Shown one piece after another: positions 49,595-58,464 of a stretch of DNA of 64,000 nucleotides. Within the stretch, counting starts at the first letter, position 1. Every line of letters starts with the position of its first letter. The DNA is from Actinoplanes siamensis (GTDB taxonomy: Bacteria; Actinomycetota; Actinomycetes; Mycobacteriales; Micromonosporaceae), in the NCBI RefSeq assembly GCF_016862395.1, contig NZ_BOMW01000040.1, positions 1-64,000 on the forward strand, read 5' to 3'. The notes under the pieces are model-generated. The model saw nothing but the letters and a program-made list of their open reading frames with translations, did no database searches and was not told the DNA's origin. The translations under genes and the position numbers were made by a program.

Positions 49595-50593
49595 ATGACG
49601 CCCAACGGGGCTTATCGGCCGATTCTCCGGCCGCGCCGCGGTGAGTTCGCGGCGCTCGCGCATCTCTCCACGGAGGAGGCCGCGCGGGTCACCCCGATCG
49701 TAGAGGTGGATCCGGCGGTCAGCGTCGTGCCCATGGTTCGCGAGCTGCCGCCACGGACCGATGCGCTGGCGCTGGACTTCGCGAGCGTGCCCGAGCCGGC
49801 CGCGCCGGTGGCGGCGGCGGAACGGCTGGCCCGCCTCGGCGTGGCGATGGTGCCGGTGGTCCGGCCGCACGAGAGCGACCATCGCCTGGTGGCACACGGC
49901 AGGGCCGCGCGGATGCACCGCCACAACGCGGTACTCCGGCTGCGACCACACGTCGACGCCGGGAATCCGGCGAAGGCGGACGCGGCCACCGACCGGGTGC
50001 TGGCCGCCATCGCGCTCGACCCGGGCCAGGTCGATCTGCTGATCGACCTCGCCGAGACGGCTTGCCTCGCGCACGCCGTCGAGGTCGAGGAGCGGGCGCG
50101 CCGGGTGCTGCGCTGGGCGCGCACCGTGCCGTGGCGTTCGGTGAGCGTGGCGTCCGGCGCGATGCCGCCCAACCTGGACCATCTGCCCACCGACCGGCCG
50201 GTGGCGGTCGGCCGGCTGGACGCGCGGGTGTGGGCGCGGCTCGGTGCGCCGGGGATCGGTTATGCGGACTACGGCGTCACGTCCCCGGTCCGGCGGCTCG
50301 GCGTACAGCATCATCGGCAGTTGCCGACGTTGCGGTACACCACCGAGCAGGCCTGGTGGATCTACCGCTGGGCGCGGCGGGGCGGGCGTAGCGACGACCG
50401 TTGCCACGACCTGTGCCGGACGCTGGTGACGTCGCCGCAATGGCCGTCCGCCGGTGCCCGGTTCTCATGGGGCGACGCGGAGATCGCGCGCCGGGCTCGC
50501 ACCGCCCGGGGCGCGGGCAGTTCGGCGAGTTGGATCGCCTGGAGCACGTCGCACCACATCTCGCACGTGCTGCGGGCACTGCCGGAGCGGTGA
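49595..50593 (+). CDS. Beta-family protein (T4 Beta-like)
   Basis: A 332-residue protein matching the Beta protein family (PF14350), first named from phage T4. It starts YRPILRPRRGEFAALAHL, continues with RVTPIVEV, and has VDLLIDLAE, GIGYADYGV and WSTSHHISHVLRAL at the expected places; the arrangement of short strands and Asp/Glu residues suggests a TIM-barrel-like fold. The molecular function of the family is not established, but it is often seen with phage or mobile-element genes. It sits between the helicase and the prim-pol gene with short gaps. I am fairly sure of the family, not of the function. Confidence 0.75.
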   Translation: MTPNGAYRPILRPRRGEFAALAHLSTEEAARVTPIVEVDPAVSVVPMVRELPPRTDALALDFASVPEPAAPVAAAERLARLGVAMVPVVRPHESDHRLVAHGRAARMHRHNAVLRLRPHVDAGNPAKADAATDRVLAAIALDPGQVDLLIDLAETACLAHAVEVEERARRVLRWARTVPWRSVSVASGAMPPNLDHLPTDRPVAVGRLDARVWARLGAPGIGYADYGVTSPVRRLGVQHHRQLPTLRYTTEQAWWIYRWARRGGRSDDRCHDLCRTLVTSPQWPSAGARFSWGDAEIARRARTARGAGSSASWIAWSTSHHISHVLRALPER

Positions 50594-50614
50594 AATTGTC
50601 GTACGCTTGTTCTA

Positions 50615-51457
50615 ATGTCGCTCACGACCGCCCTGGCGTACGCCCGGCACGGCATCCCGGTCCTGCCGGTGCACACGCCTGACCGGGGTGGTGTCTGTTC
50701 GTGCACGCGAGCGGAGCGATGCGACAGTTCCGGCAAGCATCCCCGGCTGCGGCACGGGGTGAACGAGGCGAGCACCGATCCGCGCCGGATCGAGCTGTGG
50801 TGGGCACACTGGCCGGGCGCCAATGTGGGCTTGCGCACCGGCGTGGTGATGGACGTGGCGGACGTCGACTCGGCGGAGGGCTGGCACGGGTTGCGCCACC
50901 TGCTCGACGACGAGATCCCGCCCGGTCCGCTGGTGCGCACCGGCTCGGGCGGCCGCCACCTGTGGTTCCGGCCGACCGGATTCGGTAACCGCGTGCGCCT
51001 GCTGCCCGGGTTGGACTGGCGCGGCGTCGGCGGGTACGTGCTGGCGCCGCCGTCCCGGCACGCCACCGGTGCGGTGTACACCTGGATACACCGGCCGGGG
51101 ACGGTGCTGCCGGCCCTTTCCGCGGCGCTGCGCTCCATGATCGCGGGTCCGCCGCCGGCGCCGTTGCGGCCGGTCGCCCGCCCCGACCGGTATGCCTCGG
51201 CGGCGCTGGACGCCGAGGCCGACCGGGTGGCACGGGCTGCCGTCGGGTGCCGCAACGACACGCTGAACCGGGCGGCGTTCGCGCTCGGCCGGTTCGTCGG
51301 CGCCGGGCTGCTCGACGCCGGAACGGTCCGGCGCGAACTGGAGGCGGCGGCACGCTGCGCGGGGCTGGGCCAGGCCGAGATCCGTGGCACGATCCGGTCC
51401 GGCATGCGCGCGGGCACCCGGCAACCGTTCCACCACCCCGCCGACCACGCCGCCTGA
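50615..51457 (+). CDS. Bifunctional DNA primase/polymerase (prim-pol) domain protein
   Basis: A 280-residue protein whose first 180 residues are an archaeo-eukaryotic-type prim-pol domain of the kind found in plasmids and phages. ALAYARHGIPVLPVH, CDSSGKHPRLRHGVNEAST and WWAHWPGANVGLRTG are the usual start. The metal site is VVMDVADVDSAEG, and TGSGGRHLWFRPTG is the nucleotide-binding end. The last 90 residues carry a helical domain. It would make primers or copy DNA, but no helicase domain is fused to it. The helicase two genes upstream could serve it. It follows the Beta gene by 21 bases. Confidence 0.88.
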   Translation: MSLTTALAYARHGIPVLPVHTPDRGGVCSCTRAERCDSSGKHPRLRHGVNEASTDPRRIELWWAHWPGANVGLRTGVVMDVADVDSAEGWHGLRHLLDDEIPPGPLVRTGSGGRHLWFRPTGFGNRVRLLPGLDWRGVGGYVLAPPSRHATGAVYTWIHRPGTVLPALSAALRSMIAGPPPAPLRPVARPDRYASAALDAEADRVARAAVGCRNDTLNRAAFALGRFVGAGLLDAGTVRRELEAAARCAGLGQAEIRGTIRSGMRAGTRQPFHHPADHAA

Positions 51458-51609
51458 CGCCGACCGGCACGCGGCGACGCGCCGGCGACCGCATGCGCAT
51501 GGCCCGGACGGGGGAGGCGACGGCGGGCGTTGCGCGGGGCGTCGGGACCGGGTGTCCGGTGGGGGCGGAAGTCGGCGGCGGGGGTGCGGTGGTGGATCAG
51601 AATCGCCGG

Positions 51610-52173
51610 ATGAGCGATGGCAGCAGGGTTCTCTACATCATCGTGTGCGCCGCCGGACCGGCCGGGAGTGTGGGCCGGCTGGTGGGCCTCGCGCAGAACG
51701 CCGGGTGGGCGGTTCAGGTCGTCGCCACGCCGTCGGCGCTCGCCTTCGTCGATGTGGGCGCGATCGAGGAGCAGACCGGACGGCCGGTGCGCAGCCGGTA
51801 TCGCAAGCCCAGCGAACCCCGCAGCCGGCGGGCCGACGCGATCATCGTGGCGCCGGCCACGTACAACACCATCAACAAGTTCGCGCAGGGGATCGCCGAC
51901 ACCTACGCGCTGGGGCTGCTCGCCGAGGCGTCCGGCCTGGGCATCCCCGTCGTGGTCCTGCCGTTCGTGAACAGCGCACTGGCCGATCGCGTCCCGTTCC
52001 GGCGCAGTCTGGAACAGTTGCGAGCGGAAGGCATCCGGATCCTGTTCGGGCCCGGGGGGAGTGAGCCGCACGCCCCGGGCACCGGCGGTGACCTCGTCGA
52101 CACCTTTCCCTGGCACCTCGCCCTGCGGGCCACGGCCAGCGGCCGCAGACAGACAACCCACCAGGAACGATGA
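51610..52173 (+). CDS. Flavoprotein of the HFCD/phosphopantothenoylcysteine decarboxylase type
   Basis: From the ATG at 51610 the product is 187 residues. YIIVCAAGPAGSVGRLVGLAQNAGW is the flavin-binding start. RADAIIVAPATYNTINKFAQGIADTYAL carries the PxTxNTxxK signature of the HFCD family, which includes Dfp and EpiD. The end (GIPVVVLPFVN) is also typical. The family oxidatively decarboxylates Cys at the end of a peptide or phosphopantothenoylcysteine. With no lanthipeptide gene beside it, the substrate is open. It is in line with the prim-pol gene, 150 bases away. Confidence 0.85.
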   Translation: MSDGSRVLYIIVCAAGPAGSVGRLVGLAQNAGWAVQVVATPSALAFVDVGAIEEQTGRPVRSRYRKPSEPRSRRADAIIVAPATYNTINKFAQGIADTYALGLLAEASGLGIPVVVLPFVNSALADRVPFRRSLEQLRAEGIRILFGPGGSEPHAPGTGGDLVDTFPWHLALRATASGRRQTTHQER

Positions 52174-52679
52174 CACGGCACGAGGACGCCGTACCGGACC
52201 GCGGGCACGCGGGAGAACCAGCCGGAACGCGACCGAGAGGCCAACCGGAACGCACCGACGAGCGACACCAACCGGGCCGCACGCACCAGCGGAGATCTGC
52301 CGGGCCGCGCGGACCAGCGCCACGAACGGCGGACGGTACGCCGAACTCCCCCGGCGCTGTCCGATTTTCGTGGAAAGTCTTGCGGCGGGCCGGTGCGGCT
52401 GGGACGGTGTCCGCACCTGGCCGCCGCCGCGAGGCGAGCCAGGAGAGACCACGAGCGGCGCAGCCGGGGGACAACGCACGCCGAAAACGGAACCAGGCCC
52501 GAGGCAGCGCGGACCGACGGGCGACAGTACAGGGGATCAACCCTCTCACCACCTGGAATGGCAGGGATGAGGGGGCCAGGTGACCAATCGGGCTACCGGA
52601 AACGGATGATCGGGTCCGGAGCGTGCGGGCTGACACGCCCCGCACGCCGGTAGCCTGGCAGGCGACCGGCCGGGGGGCG
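52174..52679. other. 500-bp stretch without a gene
   Basis: The plus-strand frames here are Arg/Thr/Gly-rich and start without ribosome sites; the minus-strand ones look like shadows. I see no repeats or strong hairpins. It presumably holds the promoter of the GAF-SpoIIE gene, which starts at 52680. Confidence 0.4.
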
Positions 52680-54488
52680 ATGGTGCTTCAGTGGGACGTC
52701 ATCGGTGACACCGAGCGCAGTGTGCTCGCCGATCCGGTGCGCCTGCGTTCGGTGTGGCGGCTCGGTGAGCCGGGGCCGGACGAGGCGTTCGACCGGCTGG
52801 CGATGCTGGTCCGCAAGCTCGTGGACGCGCCGATCGGCGTGGTCTGCCTGGTCGGCGCCGAGCGGCAGCACCTCGCCGGGCAGGTCGGCATGCCCGAGCC
52901 GTTCGCCAGCGAGCGGAGCATGCCGCTGACCCACTCGTTCAGCCGGCACGTGGTCGTCGCCGGCGAGCTGCTGGTGATCTCGGATGTGCGGTCCGACCCG
53001 CGGACGCGCGGCAACCCGTCGATCGACCAGCTCACCGCGATCGCGTACGCCGGTGCGCCGATCACCGACCCGGACGGCCTGGTGGTGGGGGCGCTGTGCG
53101 CGGTGGACCACGAGCCGCGGGACTGGACGAAAAGTGAGATCGCGCTGCTCGCCGAGCTGGCCGCGGTCTGCTCCTCGGAGGTGTGCCTGCGGATCGCCCG
53201 GTCCACGGCGGAGGACGCGCGGCGGGCCGCCGAGTCGGCGCACCACCAGCTGGAGTTGCTCACCGACCTGACCGAGTCGCTGGCGGCGACGATGGACGTG
53301 GACGAGGCGATGAGCCGGCTCGGGCGGATCGTCACCACCCGGCTCTCGGACTGGTGCATGGTCACCTACGCCGACGAACCGGGCGCCGCGCCGCGGGTCA
53401 GCGCCGCACACCGGGATCCGGCACGGGCCGTCGACATGGCGCGGCTGGCCGATCTGGCCACCCGCTCGCGCACCGACGTGCAGGCGATCGTGCAGACGGC
53501 CCGCCGGCACGGCCGCCCGGTGCGCCGCACGGACGGTCTGGCGCAGCTGCGCGGGCAGCTGCACGACGCGGAGATCGCCGACCTCGCCGCCTCGGCCGGG
53601 CTGGGCTCGTCGATGGTCGCGCCGATCGTCTCGCCAGTGCGGCACCGGGTGCTGGGCGCGGTCCTGCTGGTGAACGGGCCGGACCGGGCCCCGTTCAGCG
53701 CCGCCGAGGAGCGGATCGCCGCGGAGATCGGCCGCCGCGCCGGGCTGGCCGTGGAGAACAGCCGGCTGTACCGGGAGCAACGTCACGTGGCCGAGGTGCT
53801 GCAGCGCAGCCTGCTCACCGAGTTGCCCCGGCTGCCGGGGGTGGAGCTGCACGCCCGCTACCTGCCGGCGCAGGACGGAGCGGCGGTCGGCGGGGACTGG
53901 TACGACGCGTTCGCCCAGCCGGACGGCAGCGTCATGGTGGCGGTGGGAGACGTTTCCGGCCACGACATCGAGGCCGCTGCCACGATGGGACAACTGCGGA
54001 ATCTGGTACGGGGTGACGCGTACGGCCGCTCGGACGAGCCGGGCGTCCTGCTCACCCAACTCGACCAGGCGCTTCATGGGCTGCGGGTGCCGGCCGCCGC
54101 GACCGCGGTGCTGGCCCGGGTGCGGCAGTCCTGGTCGGGTTACGCGATCAGCTTCGCGAACGCCGGCCATCCGCCACCGTTGCTGCTGCTCCCGGACGGC
54201 CGGGTGCAGGTCTGGTGGGTGCCGCCGGAGCCGCTGCTCGGCCTGCCGCCGCCCAACGCGCGCACCACCACGGTGCGTTACGTCCCGCCGGGTTCGACAC
54301 TGGTCCTCTACACCGACGGCTTGGTCGAGGACCGCGATCAGCTCCTCGACGACGGGGTGGCACGGCTGGCCGAGAGGCTTCGCGAGAGTTCCGCCTACCC
54401 GGGTGACGAGTTGTGCACCCGCCTGCTCGAGGTCGCCCCGCGCCGCAGCGACGACATCGCCCTGCTACTCGTCCGGCTGACCGGCTGA
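52680..54488 (+). CDS. GAF-GAF-SpoIIE-type PP2C phosphatase
   Basis: From the ATG at 52680 the product is 602 residues. Two GAF domains (about residues 30-170 and 210-360) precede a PPM/SpoIIE phosphatase (about 380-602). The phosphatase motifs are AVGGDWYDAF, AVGDVSGHD, FANAGHPPPLLLL, LYTDGLVEDRD and SDDIALLLVR; both metal-binding Asp pairs are there. Such proteins dephosphorylate anti-sigma-factor antagonists in partner-switching systems in response to the GAF signal. No anti-sigma or STAS gene is next to it. The start is preceded by GGGGGG. Its end overlaps the converging gene by 24 bases. Confidence 0.9.
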   Translation: MVLQWDVIGDTERSVLADPVRLRSVWRLGEPGPDEAFDRLAMLVRKLVDAPIGVVCLVGAERQHLAGQVGMPEPFASERSMPLTHSFSRHVVVAGELLVISDVRSDPRTRGNPSIDQLTAIAYAGAPITDPDGLVVGALCAVDHEPRDWTKSEIALLAELAAVCSSEVCLRIARSTAEDARRAAESAHHQLELLTDLTESLAATMDVDEAMSRLGRIVTTRLSDWCMVTYADEPGAAPRVSAAHRDPARAVDMARLADLATRSRTDVQAIVQTARRHGRPVRRTDGLAQLRGQLHDAEIADLAASAGLGSSMVAPIVSPVRHRVLGAVLLVNGPDRAPFSAAEERIAAEIGRRAGLAVENSRLYREQRHVAEVLQRSLLTELPRLPGVELHARYLPAQDGAAVGGDWYDAFAQPDGSVMVAVGDVSGHDIEAAATMGQLRNLVRGDAYGRSDEPGVLLTQLDQALHGLRVPAAATAVLARVRQSWSGYAISFANAGHPPPLLLLPDGRVQVWWVPPEPLLGLPPPNARTTTVRYVPPGSTLVLYTDGLVEDRDQLLDDGVARLAERLRESSAYPGDELCTRLLEVAPRRSDDIALLLVRLTG

Positions 54489-55946
54489 CCCACCCGGCGT
54501 GGAAACGAGGCCGGCCGGCCCACCCCGCGCGGGTGCGGGCTCCTCGAAGACCGGCGGCCCGCCGTGGGTCCACGGCGTCTCGGACACATCGGGCAACGCC
54601 CCGCTCCGGCGGAACTCCTCGCTCAGCGTGGTCAGCACCACCCGCTCCCCCACCGCCGGCACGCTCCCGGGCTCGGCCACCAGCTTGCGCCCCATCCCGC
54701 CGGACAGCTCCAGCAGCACGTCGAACTCCCCGGACCCGGCCACCGGGCTCACCGAGACGACTCGCGCCTTCTGCCCGGGGCGGCTCGGCGAGGTCAGCGA
54801 CGTCCCCGGCTCCACCCGCACGGTCTCCGAGGTCCGCACCATGATCCGGGGCCGCAGGACCGGGCGCTTCCCGCTGTCGTCGATCCGGTCCGGGGCGGCC
54901 AGCGTCACCGTGCCGGCGAAGGCCGCGCCGGCCAGCCGGTACTCCGCCAGGATCAGCGGGTCGTCGAAGGCGCGCTGCACCGCGTACCGGGCCGCCGCGG
55001 ACTCCAGGCGCTGCAGGCGGGCCGCCGCGGCGACCGCCCCGTCGCGGCGCGGCTGCGGGGCGCCGCCTTCCGCCACGTACCGCGCGAAGGCCGTGTAGGC
55101 GTCCTTGTCCCCGCCCCACCGCTGGGCCACCCGCTCCCCCGCCGGGAGCCGGCGCAGCAGGCCGAGGACCCGCCACATCCGCTCCCAGGTCGGCAGCATC
55201 AGCTCGCGCAACACCTCGGGCAGTTCCGGCGCCTGCCGCTCGATCAGCGGCGCCAGCACCCGGTTGTCGAACTCCGGGTCGGTGGCCGGCCCGGCGACCG
55301 GGCCGTTCTCCACCGCGCGGGCCGCCGCGGCGCCTTCCTCGATCCACGCGAGCAGCACGCCCAGCTGGGCGTCCTCCGCGCTGCTCTGCCCGGTGGCCCA
55401 GTGCGTCCCGAGCGCCTGCACCGCGTTGAGCAGCAGCGACGAGCCGGGCACCTCGGCGCTGTTGGCCAAGAACGTCAGCCACCGGCCGAGCAGCGGCACC
55501 GTCGCGGGCACCGGGTGCTCGCCGTCGACCGCGCGGAACCGGGTGGACCGGCCGAGCAGGCGCAGGAAGTCCTCGCCGCCCGGGTTCGGCACCCAGAGCT
55601 GCGGGGCGTCGGCGTACCTGGTCCGCACGTCCTTGCCCCGATCCACCGGGACGTCCTCGGTCAGGTCGGCGAACGAGTCCACGTACGAGATCAGGATCCG
55701 GCCGAGATGATCGGCGAATCGGAAGCGTTCGTCGCGGTCCCGGGGCTGGGTGACGACGAGGAGCCGCGGCGCGGCCGGGTCGGTGCCGGCGAGCGCGGCC
55801 AGTGGCGCGTTCGCCTCGCCGGCCATCGCGAGTGGCACCAGCACCATCGGGTGGTCGTGCACGTGCAGGTGGCGGACGGTGGCGATGGGCTGGGCCCGCC
55901 CGGTGGCCACGGCCTGCGCCCGGGCGAGGGCGGTGAGCGTGCTCAC
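54465..55946 (-). CDS. Unrecognised 493-residue protein paired with a Cas4-like nuclease
   Basis: The GTG at 55946 overlaps the stop of the nuclease gene (GTGA), so the two are translationally coupled. No Walker, nuclease, membrane or DNA-binding motif is visible. The N-terminal part has VRHLHVHDHPMVLVPLAMAGEANAPLAAL, then FRFADHLGRILISYVDSF. The centre is alpha-helical with LLLNAVQALGTHWATGQS, and the C-terminus looks like two beta-barrel/SH3-like modules (GQKARVVSVSPVAGSGEFDVLLELSG and GERVVLTTLSEEF) followed by a Pro-rich tail. The partner's nuclease suggests a role in DNA processing, defence or repair. I do not know the family. Confidence 0.75.
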   Translation of the reverse strand: MSTLTALARAQAVATGRAQPIATVRHLHVHDHPMVLVPLAMAGEANAPLAALAGTDPAAPRLLVVTQPRDRDERFRFADHLGRILISYVDSFADLTEDVPVDRGKDVRTRYADAPQLWVPNPGGEDFLRLLGRSTRFRAVDGEHPVPATVPLLGRWLTFLANSAEVPGSSLLLNAVQALGTHWATGQSSAEDAQLGVLLAWIEEGAAAARAVENGPVAGPATDPEFDNRVLAPLIERQAPELPEVLRELMLPTWERMWRVLGLLRRLPAGERVAQRWGGDKDAYTAFARYVAEGGAPQPRRDGAVAAAARLQRLESAAARYAVQRAFDDPLILAEYRLAGAAFAGTVTLAAPDRIDDSGKRPVLRPRIMVRTSETVRVEPGTSLTSPSRPGQKARVVSVSPVAGSGEFDVLLELSGGMGRKLVAEPGSVPAVGERVVLTTLSEEFRRSGALPDVSETPWTHGGPPVFEEPAPARGGPAGLVSTPGGSAGQPDE

Positions 55947-57004
55947 GAGGCGCCCTCGGCGAGCGCCTCGGACCGCAGCCGGAGCGCCTGCCGCAACAGC
56001 GCCGCGGCCTCCTCCTGCTCCGGGGTCGGCGCCTGCGATCCGGAGGCGAGCGCGAGCACCTCGCCGACGGTCGGGATCCCGCCCAGCGCCTCCCGGACCG
56101 GCCGGCCCAGCGCCCCGGTCGTCCCGGCCGCCTCGTGCCTGCAGAACATCGACAGCTCGCAGGTGGAGAGGCACTCCGGCGCGTACCGCGGCTCGACGTG
56201 CCCGAGCGCCGCGACCAGTTCCTCGGGTGACCGATTCAGATCAAACGTGACCCCGGCCGGGAGCGCGTCGACGATCGCGCCTACCGAGGCCAGCCGGGAC
56301 AGCTGCCGGCGCAGCGTGGCGAGCTGCTTGCGGACGTCCACGCGCACCGCGACCGGGGTCATCGCGAAGTTCTCCGGGCAGACCAGCACCACCTCGTGGT
56401 CGACCAGCAGCGGGTCCATGCCGAGGCGCTCCAGCAGCTGGCGCAGCGCCAGAACGTACGTCGCGGCCTGTACCGCGGCCGCGGAGACCTTGGCGCTGTC
56501 CGCCTGCCCGTCCACGATCGCGAACGACTTGATCTCGACGACCTGCAGGCGGCCCTGATGCGCGTACGCCACCAGGTCCGGCTCCAGATAGACGGTCTGG
56601 CCACCGACCTGGAGCGTGAGCAGCGGATGGTCGATCAGAGCCGCCTCGGCGGCGGCGAGCAGCGCCGCCGTCCGCGAGTGCCGGTCGCTCAGCGTGTCGT
56701 CGGAGTCCGCGCCGAGATCCTGGTAGTCGAGCTGGGCGTCGCCGGCCCCGAGCACCGAGCGCAGCAGGGCGCAGTCGTCGGCCTTGAGCATCGCCTCGAA
56801 CGCGTTGCCCCGGGACAGCGCGAACCGGGACTGCCCGAAGCTGCCCGGGAAGCCGACCGCCTCGGCGAGCCTGAGCTTGTCGACGCCGGCGGTGTCCAGG
56901 ACGGCCCGCCGGTTGCAGCCCGGGTTGCCGGTCAGGGCCGCGATCGTGCGCGCGTTGTGCCGCTTGGCCTTACCGGAGCCGCGCAGCTCGTCAAGCCGGG
57001 TCAT
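55943..57004 (-). CDS. Cas4/AddB-like PD-(D/E)XK exonuclease with four-Cys iron-sulfur site
   Basis: A 353-residue nuclease of the RecB/Cas4 group. RecB-type motif I is SRGNAFEAML (Glu70), the metal-binding residues are Asp143 in VYLEPDLVAY and Glu157-x-Lys159 in VVEIKSF, and a QxxxY element (Gln179...Tyr183) follows. Four Cys sit as in the Cas4 and AddB 4Fe-4S cluster: Cys30 near the N-terminus and Cys278, Cys282, Cys288 near the C-terminus (CLSTCELSMFC), with spacing x3-x5. It should be a single-strand or end-acting nuclease. No CRISPR array, cas1 or cas2 is present. The partner protein starts inside its stop codon. The start is an ATG preceded by AAGGGCG. Confidence 0.85.
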   Translation of the reverse strand: MTRLDELRGSGKAKRHNARTIAALTGNPGCNRRAVLDTAGVDKLRLAEAVGFPGSFGQSRFALSRGNAFEAMLKADDCALLRSVLGAGDAQLDYQDLGADSDDTLSDRHSRTAALLAAAEAALIDHPLLTLQVGGQTVYLEPDLVAYAHQGRLQVVEIKSFAIVDGQADSAKVSAAAVQAATYVLALRQLLERLGMDPLLVDHEVVLVCPENFAMTPVAVRVDVRKQLATLRRQLSRLASVGAIVDALPAGVTFDLNRSPEELVAALGHVEPRYAPECLSTCELSMFCRHEAAGTTGALGRPVREALGGIPTVGEVLALASGSQAPTPEQEEAAALLRQALRLRSEALAEGAS

Positions 57005-57135
57005 CCGCGCCCTTCTTGATCGACAAGTGAAGAGGAAGTCTACGGCACGGCGGCGATCTCGCCGCGTTTCACCCGCGAGAGGTGAATAAATCGCACATAT
57101 AAGTCACATCCACGGAGGCGCGCTAGGTTCGGGGC

Positions 57136-57420
57136 ATGCCTAAGGCCATCTGGAACGACGAAGTGATCGCGGAGAGCGACGACACGGTGATGCTCGAGGG
57201 GAACTACTACTTCCCTCGCGCCTCGGTCCGGGAGGACGTGCTCATCCCCTCCGACACGCACACCGTCTGCCCGTGGAAGGGCAAGGCGTCGTACTACTCG
57301 CTGCGCGCCGAGGGCCGGACGGCGGCCGACGCCGCCTGGTACTACCCGGACCCGAAACCGGACGCGTCAGCGGTCCGGGACCGCGTCGCCTTCCGGAAAG
57401 ACGTGAAGGTGGAGATCTAG
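57136..57420 (+). CDS. DUF427 protein
   Basis: A 94-residue protein matching the DUF427 family: WNDEVIAESDDTVMLEGNYYFPRASV, then THTVCPWKGKASYYSLRA and AAWYYPDPK. It is a small beta-rich domain common in actinobacteria and fungi. Function unknown; conserved Glu, Asp and Cys residues could be a binding site. It stands alone on its strand between the nuclease and the next converging gene. Confidence 0.9.
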   Translation: MPKAIWNDEVIAESDDTVMLEGNYYFPRASVREDVLIPSDTHTVCPWKGKASYYSLRAEGRTAADAAWYYPDPKPDASAVRDRVAFRKDVKVEI

Positions 57421-57441
57421 GCGGACGTCCGCGAGGCCCGC

Positions 57442-57834
57442 TCACGCGATGCGCGGGTGGGCCTCCTCGATCGCGGTGACCTCCAGGTAGTCCAGCATGT
57501 CCCGCTGTTCGTCGGGATCCAGAGCCCGGAAGGCGGCGTACGCCTCACGCCGGGCGTTCTCCGTCTCCGCGGCCAGCAGCGCGATGATGGCCGACCAGGC
57601 CAGCGACACCCGGTCGAAGAGCCGCGCCCGGCGCAGCGAGGTGAGCCGGGTCAGCATCGCCACCTTCGCCACCGCGTCGTCGTCGGTGGCCAGCCGGTCG
57701 CAGAGCTCGAAGAGCGCCTTACCGCGGTACGGATGCTCGGCCTCGACCATCCGGGCCAGCTCGGCGTTGTCCATCCGCTCGACCGGCGGGGCCGGGCCGC
57801 GCCGGGGCAGGCGGGGACCGGGCTCAGCGTGCAC
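57442..57834 (-). CDS. Hypothetical helical protein, 130 residues
   Basis: The GTG start at 57834 lies 11 bases inside the upstream YbaB-like gene, so the two are coupled. The product is largely helical: ELARMVEAEHPYRGKALFELCDRL, MLTRLTSLRRARLFDRVSLAWSAIIALLAAE and DPDEQRDMLDYLEVTAIEEAH. No catalytic motif or membrane segment is seen. I do not recognise the family. The first 20 residues are Pro/Arg-rich, and a later start at the Met in VERMDNAEL is possible. Confidence 0.65.
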   Translation of the reverse strand: MHAEPGPRLPRRGPAPPVERMDNAELARMVEAEHPYRGKALFELCDRLATDDDAVAKVAMLTRLTSLRRARLFDRVSLAWSAIIALLAAETENARREAYAAFRALDPDEQRDMLDYLEVTAIEEAHPRIA

Positions 57835-58345
57835 GGCTGTCCCGCCCGCTCTCGAACCCGTTGCCCGGCGCCTGGTGCGGCAGGGTCGGGACGGTGCTGA
57901 ACGAGGGGAACGGCGGCGGCGACGGCATCACCGGAGCGGCCGGCTCGCCCGGCTGTCCCTCGGCGGGGAAACGCTGCGTGAAGCTGTCCAGCACCGCCTT
58001 GCCGGTCTCGGTCCCGGCGCCCACGGTCGCCTCGACGGCCTCGGCGACCTGACCGGCCAGCGCCGACTGGGCCCGCCGGATGGTCAGCAGGATCTCGGTC
58101 GCCAGCCCGGACGCGCCCAGACCCAGGGAGCGGTCGTCCAGCTCCAGCGCCGTCACGTTCCCGGAACTCGCCACGGTGACCAGGACCGCGCCGCCGGCGC
58201 CGGAGGCCGACGCGCGCAGCGTCGCCACCCGGTCCGCCAGCGCGGCGGCCGCACCTCGTGGGCGGGGCGCGGCGTCGCCGGCCCCCAGCTCTGCACCCAG
58301 CACTGTTTCGCCCTCCGTTACCGGTTTACGGTGGTGACGTCCCAT
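57824..58345 (-). CDS. YbaB/EbfC-like DNA-binding protein
   Basis: From the ATG at 58345 the product is 173 residues. The middle has the YbaB/EbfC pattern: AAALADRVATLRASAS, then GAVLVTVASSGNVTALELDDRSLGL and ILLTIRRAQSALAGQVAEAVEA. Such proteins bind DNA as dimers without strong sequence preference; in actinobacteria variants occur next to ESX secretion genes. The C-terminal 50 residues are Pro/Ser-rich. It is divergent from the fxsA peptide gene with 119 bases between the starts. Confidence 0.7.
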   Translation of the reverse strand: MGRHHRKPVTEGETVLGAELGAGDAAPRPRGAAAALADRVATLRASASGAGGAVLVTVASSGNVTALELDDRSLGLGASGLATEILLTIRRAQSALAGQVAEAVEATVGAGTETGKAVLDSFTQRFPAEGQPGEPAAPVMPSPPPFPSFSTVPTLPHQAPGNGFESGRDSRAR

Positions 58346-58464
58346 GAGATCACGACCGGGCCATCCTCGCGAGCACCGACGGTAGCGACTCCCGGCGCTC
58401 ACCCGACCCGGCGACCGCCGTAACCTTCAAGCAACGCATCGACCACCACGATCGAGGAGGTGCC

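Noticed and set aside
52593..54170. 525-residue minus-strand frame opposite the GAF-SpoIIE gene
   Set aside because: It is antisense shadow of a gene with clear GAF and PP2C motifs.
55943..57004. Cas4-like nuclease as part of a CRISPR-Cas system
   Set aside because: No cas1, cas2, effector gene or repeat-spacer array is present within the window; it is kept as a stand-alone nuclease.
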